Shown here: piece by piece, positions 16,699 through 25,747 of the stretch
How the letters are laid out: every line of letters begins with the position of its first letter
Numbering within the stretch: position 1 is the first letter of the stretch
NCBI GenBank assembly: GCA_020637215.1
Contig: JACJWI010000007.1
Span: 1-64,000 of the forward strand
Reading direction: 5' to 3'
Source: Microthrixaceae bacterium
Lineage (GTDB): Bacteria > Actinomycetota > Acidimicrobiia > Acidimicrobiales > Microtrichaceae
Length of the DNA stretch: 64,000 nucleotides
The notes under the pieces: generated by a model
Told to the model about the DNA's origin: nothing
The model's input: the letters and a program-made list of their open reading frames with translations, nothing else
Database searches by the model: none
Translations under genes and position numbers: made by a program

Positions 16699-18411
16699 CT
16701 ACGACGTGGCGGCGACCGCGGTGTCGGTCGCCCAGCGGTAGTCGGCCTTGCCGTTCGGGCCCCGCCGGATCCGCTCGACGACCACCAGATGCTTGGGGCA
16801 CTTGTAGCCGGCCAGGTGCTCCTTGGTCGACGCGACGATCTCGGCGCGCAGCTCCTCGGAGTCCTCGGCACCACCCACCAGCTCGACCACCCCCGTCACG
16901 GCCTGTCCCCAGCGGTCATCGGGGAGTCCGACCACGTTGGCGTCGTGCACCGACGGGTGCAGCTTCAGCGCCTCCTCCACCTCCTCCGGGTAGACCTTCT
17001 CGCCCGCCGTGTTGATGCACACCGACCCACGGCCCAACAGGGTGATCGCTCCGTCGGCCTCGACGGTGGCGAAGTCGCCGGGCACCGACCACACCCGACC
17101 GGCGAAGGTCCGGAAGGTGGCCTCGGTCTTGGCCGCGTCCTTGTAGTAGCCGATCGGGATCGGACCGCCGACGGCCAGCACGCCGACCTGACCGGAGCCG
17201 GGTTCGACCTCGACCCCGTCGTCGGTGAAGACCCGGGCGTGCTCGCCCAGGCGGAACGCGGCGGTGCCGGCGGAGGACCCCCGACGGCTGACCGAGGTAC
17301 CGAACCCGGTCCCCTCCGAGGAGCCGAGCAGGTCGGCGAGGATGGCGTCGGTCCAACCCAACAGGGCGTCCTTGACCGGCCGCGACCAGATGACGCCGGA
17401 GCTGACGATCATCCGCAGCGACGACAGGTCGTAGGGCCGCCCGGCGGCATCCGCGGCCTCGAGGGCGTCGACGATCGGCTTGGCGAACGCGTCGCCGACG
17501 ATCGTCAGCTGGGTGATGCGCCGCTCCTGCACGGTCCGGCACAGCTCGTCCGCGTCGAAGGAACGTCCGCTCAGCGTCGTGACGCAGCCGCCCGAGAGCA
17601 GCACGCCGTTGGCGGCGATGCCCGAGGTGCCGTGCATGAGCGGCGCGGCGGCCAGCAGGCGGATCGCCCGACCGGTGTCGTGGAAGGTCCGGGCTGCCGC
17701 CGCGAACCCCTCGGCGGTGGAGGGGACCTCGGAGCGGATCACCCGGAACGTCGCGGCCGACGTGCCGATCAGGCTCCGGTGCGGCCACATCACGCCCTTG
17801 GGCATGCCGGTGGTGCCGCCGGTGTAGAGGAACCACAGGTCATCGGCGGAGCGGGCGATGCGGGCCATCGGTTCGGCGGCGGCCACGGCTGAGTCGTAGT
17901 CGTCGACGCCGGCGGCCAGGTCCCACGGGGCCGAGGACCCGTCGGGGACGGGGTGCTCGTCGGTGGCTCCGACCACCAGCACGGTGCGAACCGCCGGGAG
18001 CTGGCCGAGCACGGCCCCGAGCCGGTCGACGAGCTCGGCCGACACGACGACCGCGGCAGCGTCGGAGTTGTCGAGCAGGTAGGCGAGCTCGGCCTCGAGG
18101 TAGCGGTAGTTGACGTTGACCGGCACGCAGCGGGCCTTGAACGCCCCGAAGGTGGCCTCGAGGTACTCGGTGCCGTTGTGCAGGTAGAACGCGACCTTGT
18201 CGTCGGGGCCCAGGCCGGCGGCGACCAGGTGCCCGGCCACCCGGGCGGCGCGCGACTCGAAGTCGGCCCAGCTGCGCACGACGTCGCCGTGGATCAGGGC
18301 GTCGGCGTCGGGGATCTCGTCCGCGATCGCCTCCCACGCCGTCGCGATGTCGATCTCCGGCATCGCGATCGTCGGACCGGTCTCGGTCGCGCGACCGTCG
18401 GCGTGGTTCAT
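16699..18411 (-). CDS. Acyl-CoA synthetase (AMP-binding, FadD family)
   Basis: ATP-dependent fatty-acid/acyl-CoA ligase, 570 residues from ATG 18411; MPEIDIATAWEAIADE from 18363 is an equally plausible start. The adenylation P-loop is LYTGGTTGMPKGVMWPH, and AAAPLMHGTSG and LGSSEGTGFGTSVSRRG follow. The hinge region reads LGRGSVCINTAGEKVYPEEVE, and PNGKADYRWA holds the catalytic Lys near the C-terminus. It activates a carboxylic acid through acyl-AMP. Divergent from the CoA-transferase gene (41 bp apart), so the two may handle the same acyl-CoA pool. Confidence 0.92.
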   Translation of the reverse strand: MNHADGRATETGPTIAMPEIDIATAWEAIADEIPDADALIHGDVVRSWADFESRAARVAGHLVAAGLGPDDKVAFYLHNGTEYLEATFGAFKARCVPVNVNYRYLEAELAYLLDNSDAAAVVVSAELVDRLGAVLGQLPAVRTVLVVGATDEHPVPDGSSAPWDLAAGVDDYDSAVAAAEPMARIARSADDLWFLYTGGTTGMPKGVMWPHRSLIGTSAATFRVIRSEVPSTAEGFAAAARTFHDTGRAIRLLAAAPLMHGTSGIAANGVLLSGGCVTTLSGRSFDADELCRTVQERRITQLTIVGDAFAKPIVDALEAADAAGRPYDLSSLRMIVSSGVIWSRPVKDALLGWTDAILADLLGSSEGTGFGTSVSRRGSSAGTAAFRLGEHARVFTDDGVEVEPGSGQVGVLAVGGPIPIGYYKDAAKTEATFRTFAGRVWSVPGDFATVEADGAITLLGRGSVCINTAGEKVYPEEVEEALKLHPSVHDANVVGLPDDRWGQAVTGVVELVGGAEDSEELRAEIVASTKEHLAGYKCPKHLVVVERIRRGPNGKADYRWATDTAVAATS

Positions 18412-18452
18412 GACAGCATGCTCCGGTCCCCCCGGGTCGAGAGGAGTCCACC

Positions 18453-19751
18453 ATGCCCGTGACCGAGGTCCGTTCGCCAGCCGAGGCCGCCGCCCTGATC
18501 CGCCCCGCGGACACCGTGGCCATCGGGCTGGGACCGGCGCACCCGACCGCGCTGCTGCACGCGCTCGGAACCCGCGACGACTGGGTGCGCCTCGAGATGT
18601 TCGGCGCGCTGCTCACCGACCTCTACGAGGTGTTCACCCGGCCGGGGGTCCGGCTACGGAGCGGGTTCTTCGGTCCGGCCGAGCGGTTCCTGCGCGACAG
18701 CGGGGCGAACGTCGAGTACGTCCCGGCCGACTTCCGGCGCTTCGCCCCGATCATCGAACGGCTCCGACCACGGGTCATGGCCACCGCGGCCGCACCGCCC
18801 GACGCGGACGGCTTCGTGAGCCTGTCGCTCCACGCCGGCGCCACCGTCGAGGCGCTGCACGCCACCGGCGCTGACCCCGACCGGGTGCTGATCGTCGAGG
18901 TCTCGCCCAACTACCCCCGCACGTTCGGCCTCGACCCGCACCACCACCGACTCCACCTCGACGAGATCGACGTGCTGGTCGAGTCGGACGGCGCGCCGGT
19001 CGACCTGGCCGATGCGCCGGGCACCGACGTCGACCGGGCTATCGCCGAGACCGCCATGCGCTTCATCGGTGACGGAGCGACGTTGCAGACCGGCATCGGT
19101 GCGGTCCCGTCGCTCATCGCCACCGCGCTGGCCGAGGGTCCCGGCAGCGGTTACGGGATCCACTCCGAGATGTTCACCACCGGCCTGATGCGCCTGCACC
19201 GGGCCGGCAAGGTCACCAACGAGAACAAGGGGACGTACCCGGGCGTGTCGATCACCACGTTCGCGGCCGGGACCCGGGAGCTCTACGACTGGCTCGACGG
19301 CAACGACGCGGTGCGGTTCCTGCCGGTGCACGTGGTCAACGACGCCCGGGTGATCGCGGCCAACGACCACTTCGTGTCGATCAACGGCGCCACCGCCATC
19401 GACCTGCACGGTCAGGTCGCGGCGGACACCATCCGGGGACAGCAGCACTCCGGCACCGGCGGCCACGAGGACTTCCTGGCCGGAGCGGGCCTGCAGGCCG
19501 ACGACCGATCGCTGCTGTGCCTTCGCTCCAGCGTGGTCATCGACGGCGAACGGGTGTCGAGGGTCCGCGTCGACGTCGGCCCCGACATGCTGGTCACCAC
19601 CCCCCGCCACCAGGTCGACGTGGTCATCACCGAGCACGGCGCGGCGGAGCTCTCGGGCCACACCGTGCGCGAGCGGGCGTTCGCGTTGGCGGCGATCGCC
19701 CACCCGGACTTCCGCGACGAGCTGAACGAGGCCGCCGACCGCATGGCCTGA
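18453..19751 (+). CDS. Acetyl-CoA hydrolase/CoA-transferase family protein
   Basis: 432 residues; a GAGAGGAG ribosome-binding site lies about 9 nt upstream of ATG 18453. The family moves CoA between acyl groups (4-hydroxybutyrate CoA-transferase-like) or hydrolyses acetyl-CoA. Visible blocks are TLQTGIGAVPSLIATALAEG, YGIHSEMFTTGLMRLHRAGK, TNENKGTYPGVSITTFAAGT (the active-site Glu region), and the C-terminal GGHEDFLAGA and VDVVITEHGAAELSGHT. The family catalytic Glu falls within the middle blocks. Substrate not evident. Confidence 0.88.
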   Translation: MPVTEVRSPAEAAALIRPADTVAIGLGPAHPTALLHALGTRDDWVRLEMFGALLTDLYEVFTRPGVRLRSGFFGPAERFLRDSGANVEYVPADFRRFAPIIERLRPRVMATAAAPPDADGFVSLSLHAGATVEALHATGADPDRVLIVEVSPNYPRTFGLDPHHHRLHLDEIDVLVESDGAPVDLADAPGTDVDRAIAETAMRFIGDGATLQTGIGAVPSLIATALAEGPGSGYGIHSEMFTTGLMRLHRAGKVTNENKGTYPGVSITTFAAGTRELYDWLDGNDAVRFLPVHVVNDARVIAANDHFVSINGATAIDLHGQVAADTIRGQQHSGTGGHEDFLAGAGLQADDRSLLCLRSSVVIDGERVSRVRVDVGPDMLVTTPRHQVDVVITEHGAAELSGHTVRERAFALAAIAHPDFRDELNEAADRMA

Positions 19752-19783
19752 CACTCTCCCCTCCCGCCGAACCCCCTCCCCGA

Positions 19784-19837
19784 CCGTTCTGTAGTGCGAG
19801 ATCCAGGCGTTCGCCTGTATCTCGCACTACAGAACGG
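19784..19837. repeat. Family B palindrome B2: 26-bp arms, 2-nt loop, one mismatch
   Basis: CCGTTCTGTAGTGCGAGATC (from 19784) runs to 19809, then TT, then the complementary arm 19812-19837 ending TCGCACTACAGAACGG. The only mismatch is C19804 against T19817. It lies between convergent genes (stops at 19751 and 19857) and shares the first and last nine bases with B1. A short echo of the right end (CAGAACGGG) recurs at 19846-19854. Confidence 0.93.
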
Positions 19838-19856
19838 GAAGTCGGCAGAACGGGGG

Positions 19857-22800
19857 TCAGCCGGTGGCCAGGCGGGCCAGCGCGGCGGGGTCCTCGCGGC
19901 GGGCGTCGAAGAACCGCAACCACACCGCCAGCCGGTGGGACCCGGCCCGCAGCCGGTGAGCCTCAGCCGTGTCCGGCCCGCACGACCCGGTCCCCAGACC
20001 CCGCTGGCCGACGTCGAGCGCCAGGTGGGTGAGCGCACGGTCGTGCGGGAGCTCGTCGGTGTGGGTGGCGGCGAACAGGTCCGCGTCGGAGTGGTGCCGG
20101 GCCGAGAAGCCCAGGTCGCCGTCGGCGACGACCAGCAACCCCGTGCGCGGACCCCGGCCCCGTGCCGTCTCGCGCAGCGCCAACCAACGCAGTCCGGTGT
20201 GGAAACCGTGCTCCTGGGGGAACACGTACGGCACGTACTGCTCGGCGACCGACGATCGCCACCGGCCGACGGTCACAGACCCCCGACGGTCCGAGTACGA
20301 CTCGTGGGGCCCGTCGCCGTACCACTCGAGGTCGTCGAACGAGCCGGGCAGGACCGTCGTGATGCCGATCCGGGGCACGTCGGCGAGCTCGGGCGGCAGC
20401 GAGAAGGTCACCGCCAGGTGCACCCACCCGTCGCCGGCGCCGACCAGCTCCCGCATCCGCACCGCGACCGCCGGTGCGGCGCCGTTCGGGACCAGCTCCC
20501 CTGTCGAGGTGACCACCTGCGCGCCTGACCGGCTCCGGGTCCGGATCGGGCCGGGCCGCCACGACGCGTCGAGGACCCCGAGCGAGTCCCAGCGCGCCAG
20601 TCGCTCGGAGAACTCCCGCATCCAGCTGAGCTGGATGGCGTCGTTGTCGGTGAGGGCCCGGCTGAGCGTCGGCGTCCAGACCAGGTCGACCGGCGGTTCG
20701 GACCGGACGTCGGTCCCGGCGTTCAGCTGGCGTCGACGCGACCGGGTCGCTCCCGACGCGGAGACGGAGCCGACCGCCCGGGTCGGCACCTCGAACTGCT
20801 CGGTGGCCACGACGTGACCGGCCCGCGCCCACGGCGTGGCGCGCCGCAGGTGCCATCGCAGCGTCACGAACGCCTCGGCGGCGTCGACCGGCAGCGAACG
20901 CGGCAGCGGGATCCGAACGGTGCGGGAGCGTCCGGGACCGATGGGCTCGACGGCCAGCTCCCCACGGCGGGCGACGGTGCCGTCGAGCAGCAGCTCCCAG
21001 CGGGCCACGAGCCCGGATGTGTCGGTGAAGTGCGCCACGTTGGTGAGCCGAACCCGACCGCGGGCGGCGTCGAGGACCTCGAGGTGCACCGGGCGTCCGA
21101 CGTGGGCGACCTCGGCCATCGCCGGGTGCGGGACCCGATCGGCGCCGACGAGGCCGTCGCAGACGAAGTTGCCGTCGTGGGGGGTGTCGCCGAAGTCGCC
21201 GCCGTAGCCGAACACCGGAGCCCGCTCGGGCGCGTCCGACCCGCCGGCCCCCGGGAGGGGTACCGACCGGCCCGGCAACGGGATCCCGTGGTCGACCCAC
21301 TCCCAGATGAAGCCGCCCTGCAGCCCGGGCGTGGCCCGGAACGCGTCCCAGTAGTCGGTGAGGCCGCCGTTGGAGTTGCCCATGGCGTGGGAGTACTCGC
21401 ACAGGATGAGCGGGCGGGGGTCGTCTCCGGCCCGGCCCGCCCGGGCGACGATGTCGTCGATGGCGGGGTACATCGGACAGACGATGTCGCTCACCGGAGC
21501 CTCGGCGTCGAGGTCGCGAATGAACGGCCCCTCGTACTGCACCGGTCGGGACGGGTCGTGGCGGCGGACGAACGCGGCGGCCGCGTCGTGCGGTGCTCCG
21601 TAGCCGGACTCGTTGCCGAGCGACCACACGATGATGCTCGGGTGGTTCAGGTCCCGGCGCACCATCCGCTCGACCCGCTCGACGATCGTCGCCGCGTAAC
21701 GGGGGTCGTGGACGAGCGACTCCTGACGGCCGTGGGACTCGATGTCGGCCTCGTCGACCACGTACAGGCCGAGCTCGTCGCACAGCTCCGCGAAGTGCTC
21801 GTCGTGGGGGTAGTGCGAGGCCCGCACCGCGTTGATGTTGTGGGCCTTCATCAACTCCAGGTCGCGACGGGTCAGATCGCGGCTCACCGCCCGGCCGCGG
21901 CGCGGGTCGTGCTCGTGGTGGTTGACGCCGTGGATCATCACCGGTTCGCCGTTGACCAGCAGTTGCCGGTCACGCACCTCGACCGAGCGGAAGCCGGTCT
22001 GCTGCGCGGTGACCTCGACGACGTCGCCGTGGCCGTCGCGCAGCACGACGACGGCCCGGTACCGCTGCGGATCCTCCGCCGACCAGGGCGAGATCCCCGG
22101 CACCCGGACAGCTGCCTCGACGTGACCCGGCCTGACGAACATGGCCGACACCAGGCGGGTGACCTCGGCGGTGTCGTTCCAGCGGGGGACCTCGATCGGC
22201 CCGGTCGTGGCCAGGCGGCGGCCCCGCAGGGTCTCGACGTGGACCTCGACGGTGCCCGGTCCCGGATCCTCCACACCATCCCGCGCACGGGTTCCGGCGA
22301 CGGGGACCGACGTCATCGGACCGTCGACGTCGACGCGCACCGCCAGCGTGCCGACCGCGCCGCCGTCCCCTCCGCTTTCCCCTCCGCCGTCCAGGCCGGG
22401 GACGAGCTCGACGCGGGCCAGGTGGTCCGGGGCGGTGGAGTGCAGGGTGACACTGCGCTGGAGGCCGCCGTGCCACCACTGGTCCTGGTCCTCGACCCAC
22501 GTCTGTGCCGAGAAGCGCACGACGGCCAGGGCGATCGTGGCGCGCCGACCCGCCCGCACGTGAGAGGTGATGTCGAACTCGCTGGGCAGGCGGCTGTCGG
22601 TGCCCAGGCCGACCGCGACGCCGTCGACGAAGGCGACGACCACCGACTCGGCCGCGCCCACCCGCAGGACGACCCGTCGGCCCCGCCACTCCCTCGGGAC
22701 GGTCACCGTCGTCGCGTACACGCCGGTCGGGTTGGCCTCGGGCACCTCGGGAAGGTCGCCGGGGAACGGCATGACGACGTTGGTGTAGTGCGGCGACGAG

Positions 22801-23105
22801 AAGCCCTGCAGCGTCCACGCGCCCGGCACCGTCATGTGCGACGGGCCGACACCGTGGTCGGGGTCCGGGCCCCGCAGCGACTCGGCGGTCACGTCCTCGG
22901 GTCGGTCGAAGCCGGTGAAGCCCCACTTGCCGTCGAGCGACCGCCACCACGGGCTGACCCCGGGGTCATGGGAGCGGGCGCCGGCGACGTCCGCGAAGGG
23001 AACCAGCGGCGGCCGCGCCGGCAGGCGGTTCCACGACGTCAGCTGGGGGTCTCGCCACCACTCGGGTCGCAGGACCGGCTGGGGCGACGACGTCTCCGGG
23101 GCCAC
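19857..23105 (-). CDS. lacZ: Beta-galactosidase, glycoside hydrolase family 2 (large LacZ type)
   Basis: 1082 residues from GTG 23105, close to the length of E. coli LacZ. The jelly-roll sugar-binding domain (GVGPSHMTVPGAWTLQGF, PHYTNVVMPFP) is followed by Ig-like domains, then the TIM barrel with GVNHHEHDPRRGRAVS and NINAVRASHYPHDEHFAELC. The acid/base Glu499 is in SLGNESGYG and the nucleophile Glu570 in ILCEYSHAMGNSNGG. The C-terminal beta-sandwich domain is complete. No signal peptide is seen, so it is probably cytoplasmic. It follows the Bcp gene by 2 bp, an odd operon partner; no sugar transporter or LacI-type regulator lies nearby. Confidence 0.93.
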   Translation of the reverse strand: MAPETSSPQPVLRPEWWRDPQLTSWNRLPARPPLVPFADVAGARSHDPGVSPWWRSLDGKWGFTGFDRPEDVTAESLRGPDPDHGVGPSHMTVPGAWTLQGFSSPHYTNVVMPFPGDLPEVPEANPTGVYATTVTVPREWRGRRVVLRVGAAESVVVAFVDGVAVGLGTDSRLPSEFDITSHVRAGRRATIALAVVRFSAQTWVEDQDQWWHGGLQRSVTLHSTAPDHLARVELVPGLDGGGESGGDGGAVGTLAVRVDVDGPMTSVPVAGTRARDGVEDPGPGTVEVHVETLRGRRLATTGPIEVPRWNDTAEVTRLVSAMFVRPGHVEAAVRVPGISPWSAEDPQRYRAVVVLRDGHGDVVEVTAQQTGFRSVEVRDRQLLVNGEPVMIHGVNHHEHDPRRGRAVSRDLTRRDLELMKAHNINAVRASHYPHDEHFAELCDELGLYVVDEADIESHGRQESLVHDPRYAATIVERVERMVRRDLNHPSIIVWSLGNESGYGAPHDAAAAFVRRHDPSRPVQYEGPFIRDLDAEAPVSDIVCPMYPAIDDIVARAGRAGDDPRPLILCEYSHAMGNSNGGLTDYWDAFRATPGLQGGFIWEWVDHGIPLPGRSVPLPGAGGSDAPERAPVFGYGGDFGDTPHDGNFVCDGLVGADRVPHPAMAEVAHVGRPVHLEVLDAARGRVRLTNVAHFTDTSGLVARWELLLDGTVARRGELAVEPIGPGRSRTVRIPLPRSLPVDAAEAFVTLRWHLRRATPWARAGHVVATEQFEVPTRAVGSVSASGATRSRRRQLNAGTDVRSEPPVDLVWTPTLSRALTDNDAIQLSWMREFSERLARWDSLGVLDASWRPGPIRTRSRSGAQVVTSTGELVPNGAAPAVAVRMRELVGAGDGWVHLAVTFSLPPELADVPRIGITTVLPGSFDDLEWYGDGPHESYSDRRGSVTVGRWRSSVAEQYVPYVFPQEHGFHTGLRWLALRETARGRGPRTGLLVVADGDLGFSARHHSDADLFAATHTDELPHDRALTHLALDVGQRGLGTGSCGPDTAEAHRLRAGSHRLAVWLRFFDARREDPAALARLATG

Positions 23106-23107
23106 GG

Positions 23108-23563
23108 TCAGCTCTCCCGGGTTCGCAGCACCCGCAATGCCTCGTCCGCGTGCAGGTCCATGTTGAGCTCCGAGGAGATGGCGGCGAGGATCCGCCGGTC
23201 GGTGTCGATCACGAAGGTGGACCGCTTGTTCATCAGCGCCAGCGGTCGCTTCACCCCGAACTCGGCGGCGACGGTGCGCGACGGATCCGACAGGAGGGGG
23301 AAGCCGAGGGTGTTGCGCTCGTCGAAGCGGGCCTGACGATCGACGTCATCGGCGGAGATCCCGACACGCTGGGCGCCCACCGCCTCGAACTCGGCGGCCA
23401 GGTCCCGGAAGTGACACGACTCGCGGGTGCAGCCCGCCGTCATGGCCCGCGGGTAGAAGAACAGCACCACGGGACCGTCCGCGAGCAGCTCCGACAGACT
23501 GCGGTCGACGCCGGCCTGGTCCGACAGGGTGAACTCCGGTGCGATGTCGCCCTGGTCGAGCAT
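23108..23563 (-). CDS. bcp: Peroxiredoxin, Bcp/PrxQ type
   Basis: 151 residues. Thiol-dependent peroxidase reducing hydroperoxides. The active site TAGCTRESC gives peroxidatic Cys45 in the TxxC motif and resolving Cys50 five residues later, the PrxQ arrangement. FFYPRAMTAG and AQRVGISADD are further family blocks. It ends MDLHADEALRVL. It lies between the phosphatase and beta-galactosidase genes on the same strand with very short gaps, so it is probably in one transcript with them. Confidence 0.93.
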   Translation of the reverse strand: MLDQGDIAPEFTLSDQAGVDRSLSELLADGPVVLFFYPRAMTAGCTRESCHFRDLAAEFEAVGAQRVGISADDVDRQARFDERNTLGFPLLSDPSRTVAAEFGVKRPLALMNKRSTFVIDTDRRILAAISSELNMDLHADEALRVLRTRES

Positions 23564-23591
23564 TCGGCCTCCTCGGTGGTCGGTCCGGTGG

Positions 23592-24401
23592 CTACCCGGT
23601 GCGGTCCGGTCGGATCAGCACCCGGTGGCGCAACGATGCCACGACCTCGTCGTCGACGCCCGCGTCGCGCAGGTAGCGGACCGCTCCGCCGTGCTCGTCG
23701 TCGAGCAGGTCGAGCGTGCTCTCGATGGTGGAGGCCCTCGCCGACCACACCCCGACCGCCAGGTCCGCGTCGGTGGCGGCGCCGTAGGGGTGGCCCAGCA
23801 CCCGCAGGCGCGCCACCTGCATGACGTTGACCCGCGCCGAGCGGACGTAGTCGGCGACGATCGCCTCGCGGGGGGCACCGAGCGCCCCGAGCAGCAGCAC
23901 GGTGAGCAGTCCGGTGCGGTCCTTGCCCACCGCGCAGTGGTAGGCGGCGGCGCCGTCGGTCGAGGCGACCAGCTCGACCGCGGCGGCGAAGCGGTCACCG
24001 AACGCGCCGAGGATGTCGGCGTAGCGGTGGGCGAGCACCTGCTCGAGCGCGACGCCGTCGATCTCCCACACGTAGGCGGGGTCGACGACCGGCACGTGCT
24101 GGACGTCGATCGGCAGGTCGTCGACCACGGTGAAGCTGCCGGACTCGACCCGTTCGGCGTCGTCGCGCAGGTCGAGCACCCGACGCACGCCGTGGTCGTA
24201 GAGGGCCCGCACGCTGGCCGGCGAGCAGCGCTGCAGCGCGTCGGCACGGATCAGGGTGCGGGGGGCGATGACGGCACCGTCGGCGGCCGGGGTGCCGCCC
24301 AGGTCGCGCAGGTTGACGATCCCGTCACGGGCCAGGCCCGGGCGCAGGTGCGAGTGGGGCAGGTCGACCCCGTTCTGAGCCGGGGCCGGCTCCGGGTTCA
24401 C
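23592..24401 (-). CDS. Protein-tyrosine/serine phosphatase, CX5R type
   Basis: 269 residues from GTG 24401, which overlaps the upstream stop (GTGA). NLRDLGG at the N-terminus and the P-loop HCAVGKDRTG (Cys nucleophile, Arg six residues later, general acid expected in the upstream loop) match the bacterial Y_phosphatase3 family (MptpB-like lipid/tyrosine phosphatases). LIRADALQRCS and LDLRDDAERV are also typical. The Lys after Gly in CxxGK is characteristic of phosphatases that also accept phosphoinositides. No signal peptide. Confidence 0.9.
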   Translation of the reverse strand: MNPEPAPAQNGVDLPHSHLRPGLARDGIVNLRDLGGTPAADGAVIAPRTLIRADALQRCSPASVRALYDHGVRRVLDLRDDAERVESGSFTVVDDLPIDVQHVPVVDPAYVWEIDGVALEQVLAHRYADILGAFGDRFAAAVELVASTDGAAAYHCAVGKDRTGLLTVLLLGALGAPREAIVADYVRSARVNVMQVARLRVLGHPYGAATDADLAVGVWSARASTIESTLDLLDDEHGGAVRYLRDAGVDDEVVASLRHRVLIRPDRTG

Positions 24402-25633
24402 GCCAGGCCCGCGACCACGCCGACGCCGTCGCCGGTGACGCGCAGGTCGTCGATGCGCACGCCCAGGGTGTCGGGCGTGCCGTCGTCGCCGGTGGTGCCC
24501 AGCGGCACGGGGATCACCGCCGGGAAACGCAGGTTCAGCGGGGCGAACGACGCCAGCCCGCCCACCCGGCGCGACATGTCGTTGATCGCCCCGGTCAGCC
24601 CGAACCCGCCGAACAGCGACGGGAGCTCGACCCACGCGGCGCGCAGCGACAGCTCCAGGCGGCCGCCGGTGAGGCGGGGGCGGATGTCGGTGCGCAGCGA
24701 CATCCGCAGGTCGGGGATGCGCTCGGACAGGATGCGGGTCTGGCGCAGGCGTCCCCTGACCGACTGCTCCCCCAGGTCCACCTCGATCTCGAACGGAAGG
24801 GGGCGGGGGCCCAGGGCCAGCGGGATCAGCAGCGCGGCCAGCCGGTGCACCCCGGACTGGGCGACCGACACCGCGACGCGCTTGCCGGCCACCGGCGACG
24901 GCGTGGCTCGGCCGATGACGTCCTCGGCGGCGGGCAGGCCGACGGTGAGCAGACCGGAGCCGACGCTCACCTCGGCCCGGCCGACCGCCACGCCGAGGTC
25001 GGCGAGGATCGCTCCGACGTCGGAGCCGAGCTCGCTGCCGACCACGCCGACGTGCTCGCCGAGTGACTCCCACAGCTGGGTCCCCATCGAGGCGAACAGC
25101 ATGTTGAACATCTGGGTCATCGGCATCCACGCAGCCGGGTCGATCCCGTCGGGCGCGGCGGTGTCGTCGGGGACCGACACCCCGATCAGCTCGCCACCGC
25201 CGACGTCGAGCCCGGCGCGCACGGTCAGGTCGTCGCGCAGCTCGACCACCGGGTCGACCAGCGCGGCGACCTGGATGGGAATGGGGATCGGCCCCGACGG
25301 CAACATGGGAGACACGGGTGCGCTGTCACCCTCGAAGTCGACCGCGGCGACGTCGACCACCCCGGTGGCGTCGACCACCACCCGGGCCCGGCCGCCGTCA
25401 TCGGCGCGCAGGTCGAAGGTTCCGCCGGTGACGGTGAGCACGACCTTGAGGCGCACGTCGCCCATGGCGGGCAACGCCACGTCGGTGGTCACCGGATCGA
25501 GCGAGACCCCCTCCCCGACGGCGAACACCATCAGGTCGTTCAGCATCTCCTCGGTGACCGCGGCGCACAGCGCCCAGCGGCCTGATCCGGCCCGGCCCGA
25601 CGAGGTGCGGGTCTTCGACGACGTCGTGGTCAT
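24398..25633 (-). CDS. Protein of unknown function, 411 residues
   Basis: No family is recognised. ATG 25633 gives MTTTSSKTRTSSGRAG and then a mostly beta-strand pattern of alternating hydrophobic residues (MGDVRLKVVLTVTGGTFDLR, VAALVDPVVELRDDLTVRAG, FEIEVDLGEQSVRGRLRQTR). There is no signal peptide or transmembrane helix. Two similar halves are suggested by repeated P(I/L)PIQV/LPFEIEV strands, which recalls lipid-binding TULIP-like folds, but this is only a guess. Translationally coupled to the downstream phosphatase. Confidence 0.6.
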   Translation of the reverse strand: MTTTSSKTRTSSGRAGSGRWALCAAVTEEMLNDLMVFAVGEGVSLDPVTTDVALPAMGDVRLKVVLTVTGGTFDLRADDGGRARVVVDATGVVDVAAVDFEGDSAPVSPMLPSGPIPIPIQVAALVDPVVELRDDLTVRAGLDVGGGELIGVSVPDDTAAPDGIDPAAWMPMTQMFNMLFASMGTQLWESLGEHVGVVGSELGSDVGAILADLGVAVGRAEVSVGSGLLTVGLPAAEDVIGRATPSPVAGKRVAVSVAQSGVHRLAALLIPLALGPRPLPFEIEVDLGEQSVRGRLRQTRILSERIPDLRMSLRTDIRPRLTGGRLELSLRAAWVELPSLFGGFGLTGAINDMSRRVGGLASFAPLNLRFPAVIPVPLGTTGDDGTPDTLGVRIDDLRVTGDGVGVVAGLA

Positions 25634-25692
25634 GGCGATGTGTCTAGCCGACCGCTCCCCGACGGTCCGCACCGACCGGGAGTCGGCACGGA

Positions 25693-25728
25693 CCGGATCG
25701 GCGGGGCCGGCCGGATCGGCGGGGCCGG
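25693..25728. repeat. 18-bp perfect tandem duplication after sigma gene
   Basis: CCGGATCGGCGGGGCCGG occurs at 25693-25710 and again at 25711-25728. It starts 20 bp past the stop of the group 2 sigma gene and lies upstream of the unknown gene at 25633. The CCGG/GGCCGG ends can form hairpins, so it may end the sigma transcript. Confidence 0.6.
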
Positions 25729-25747
25729 CGGAACGGATCGAGCGACG

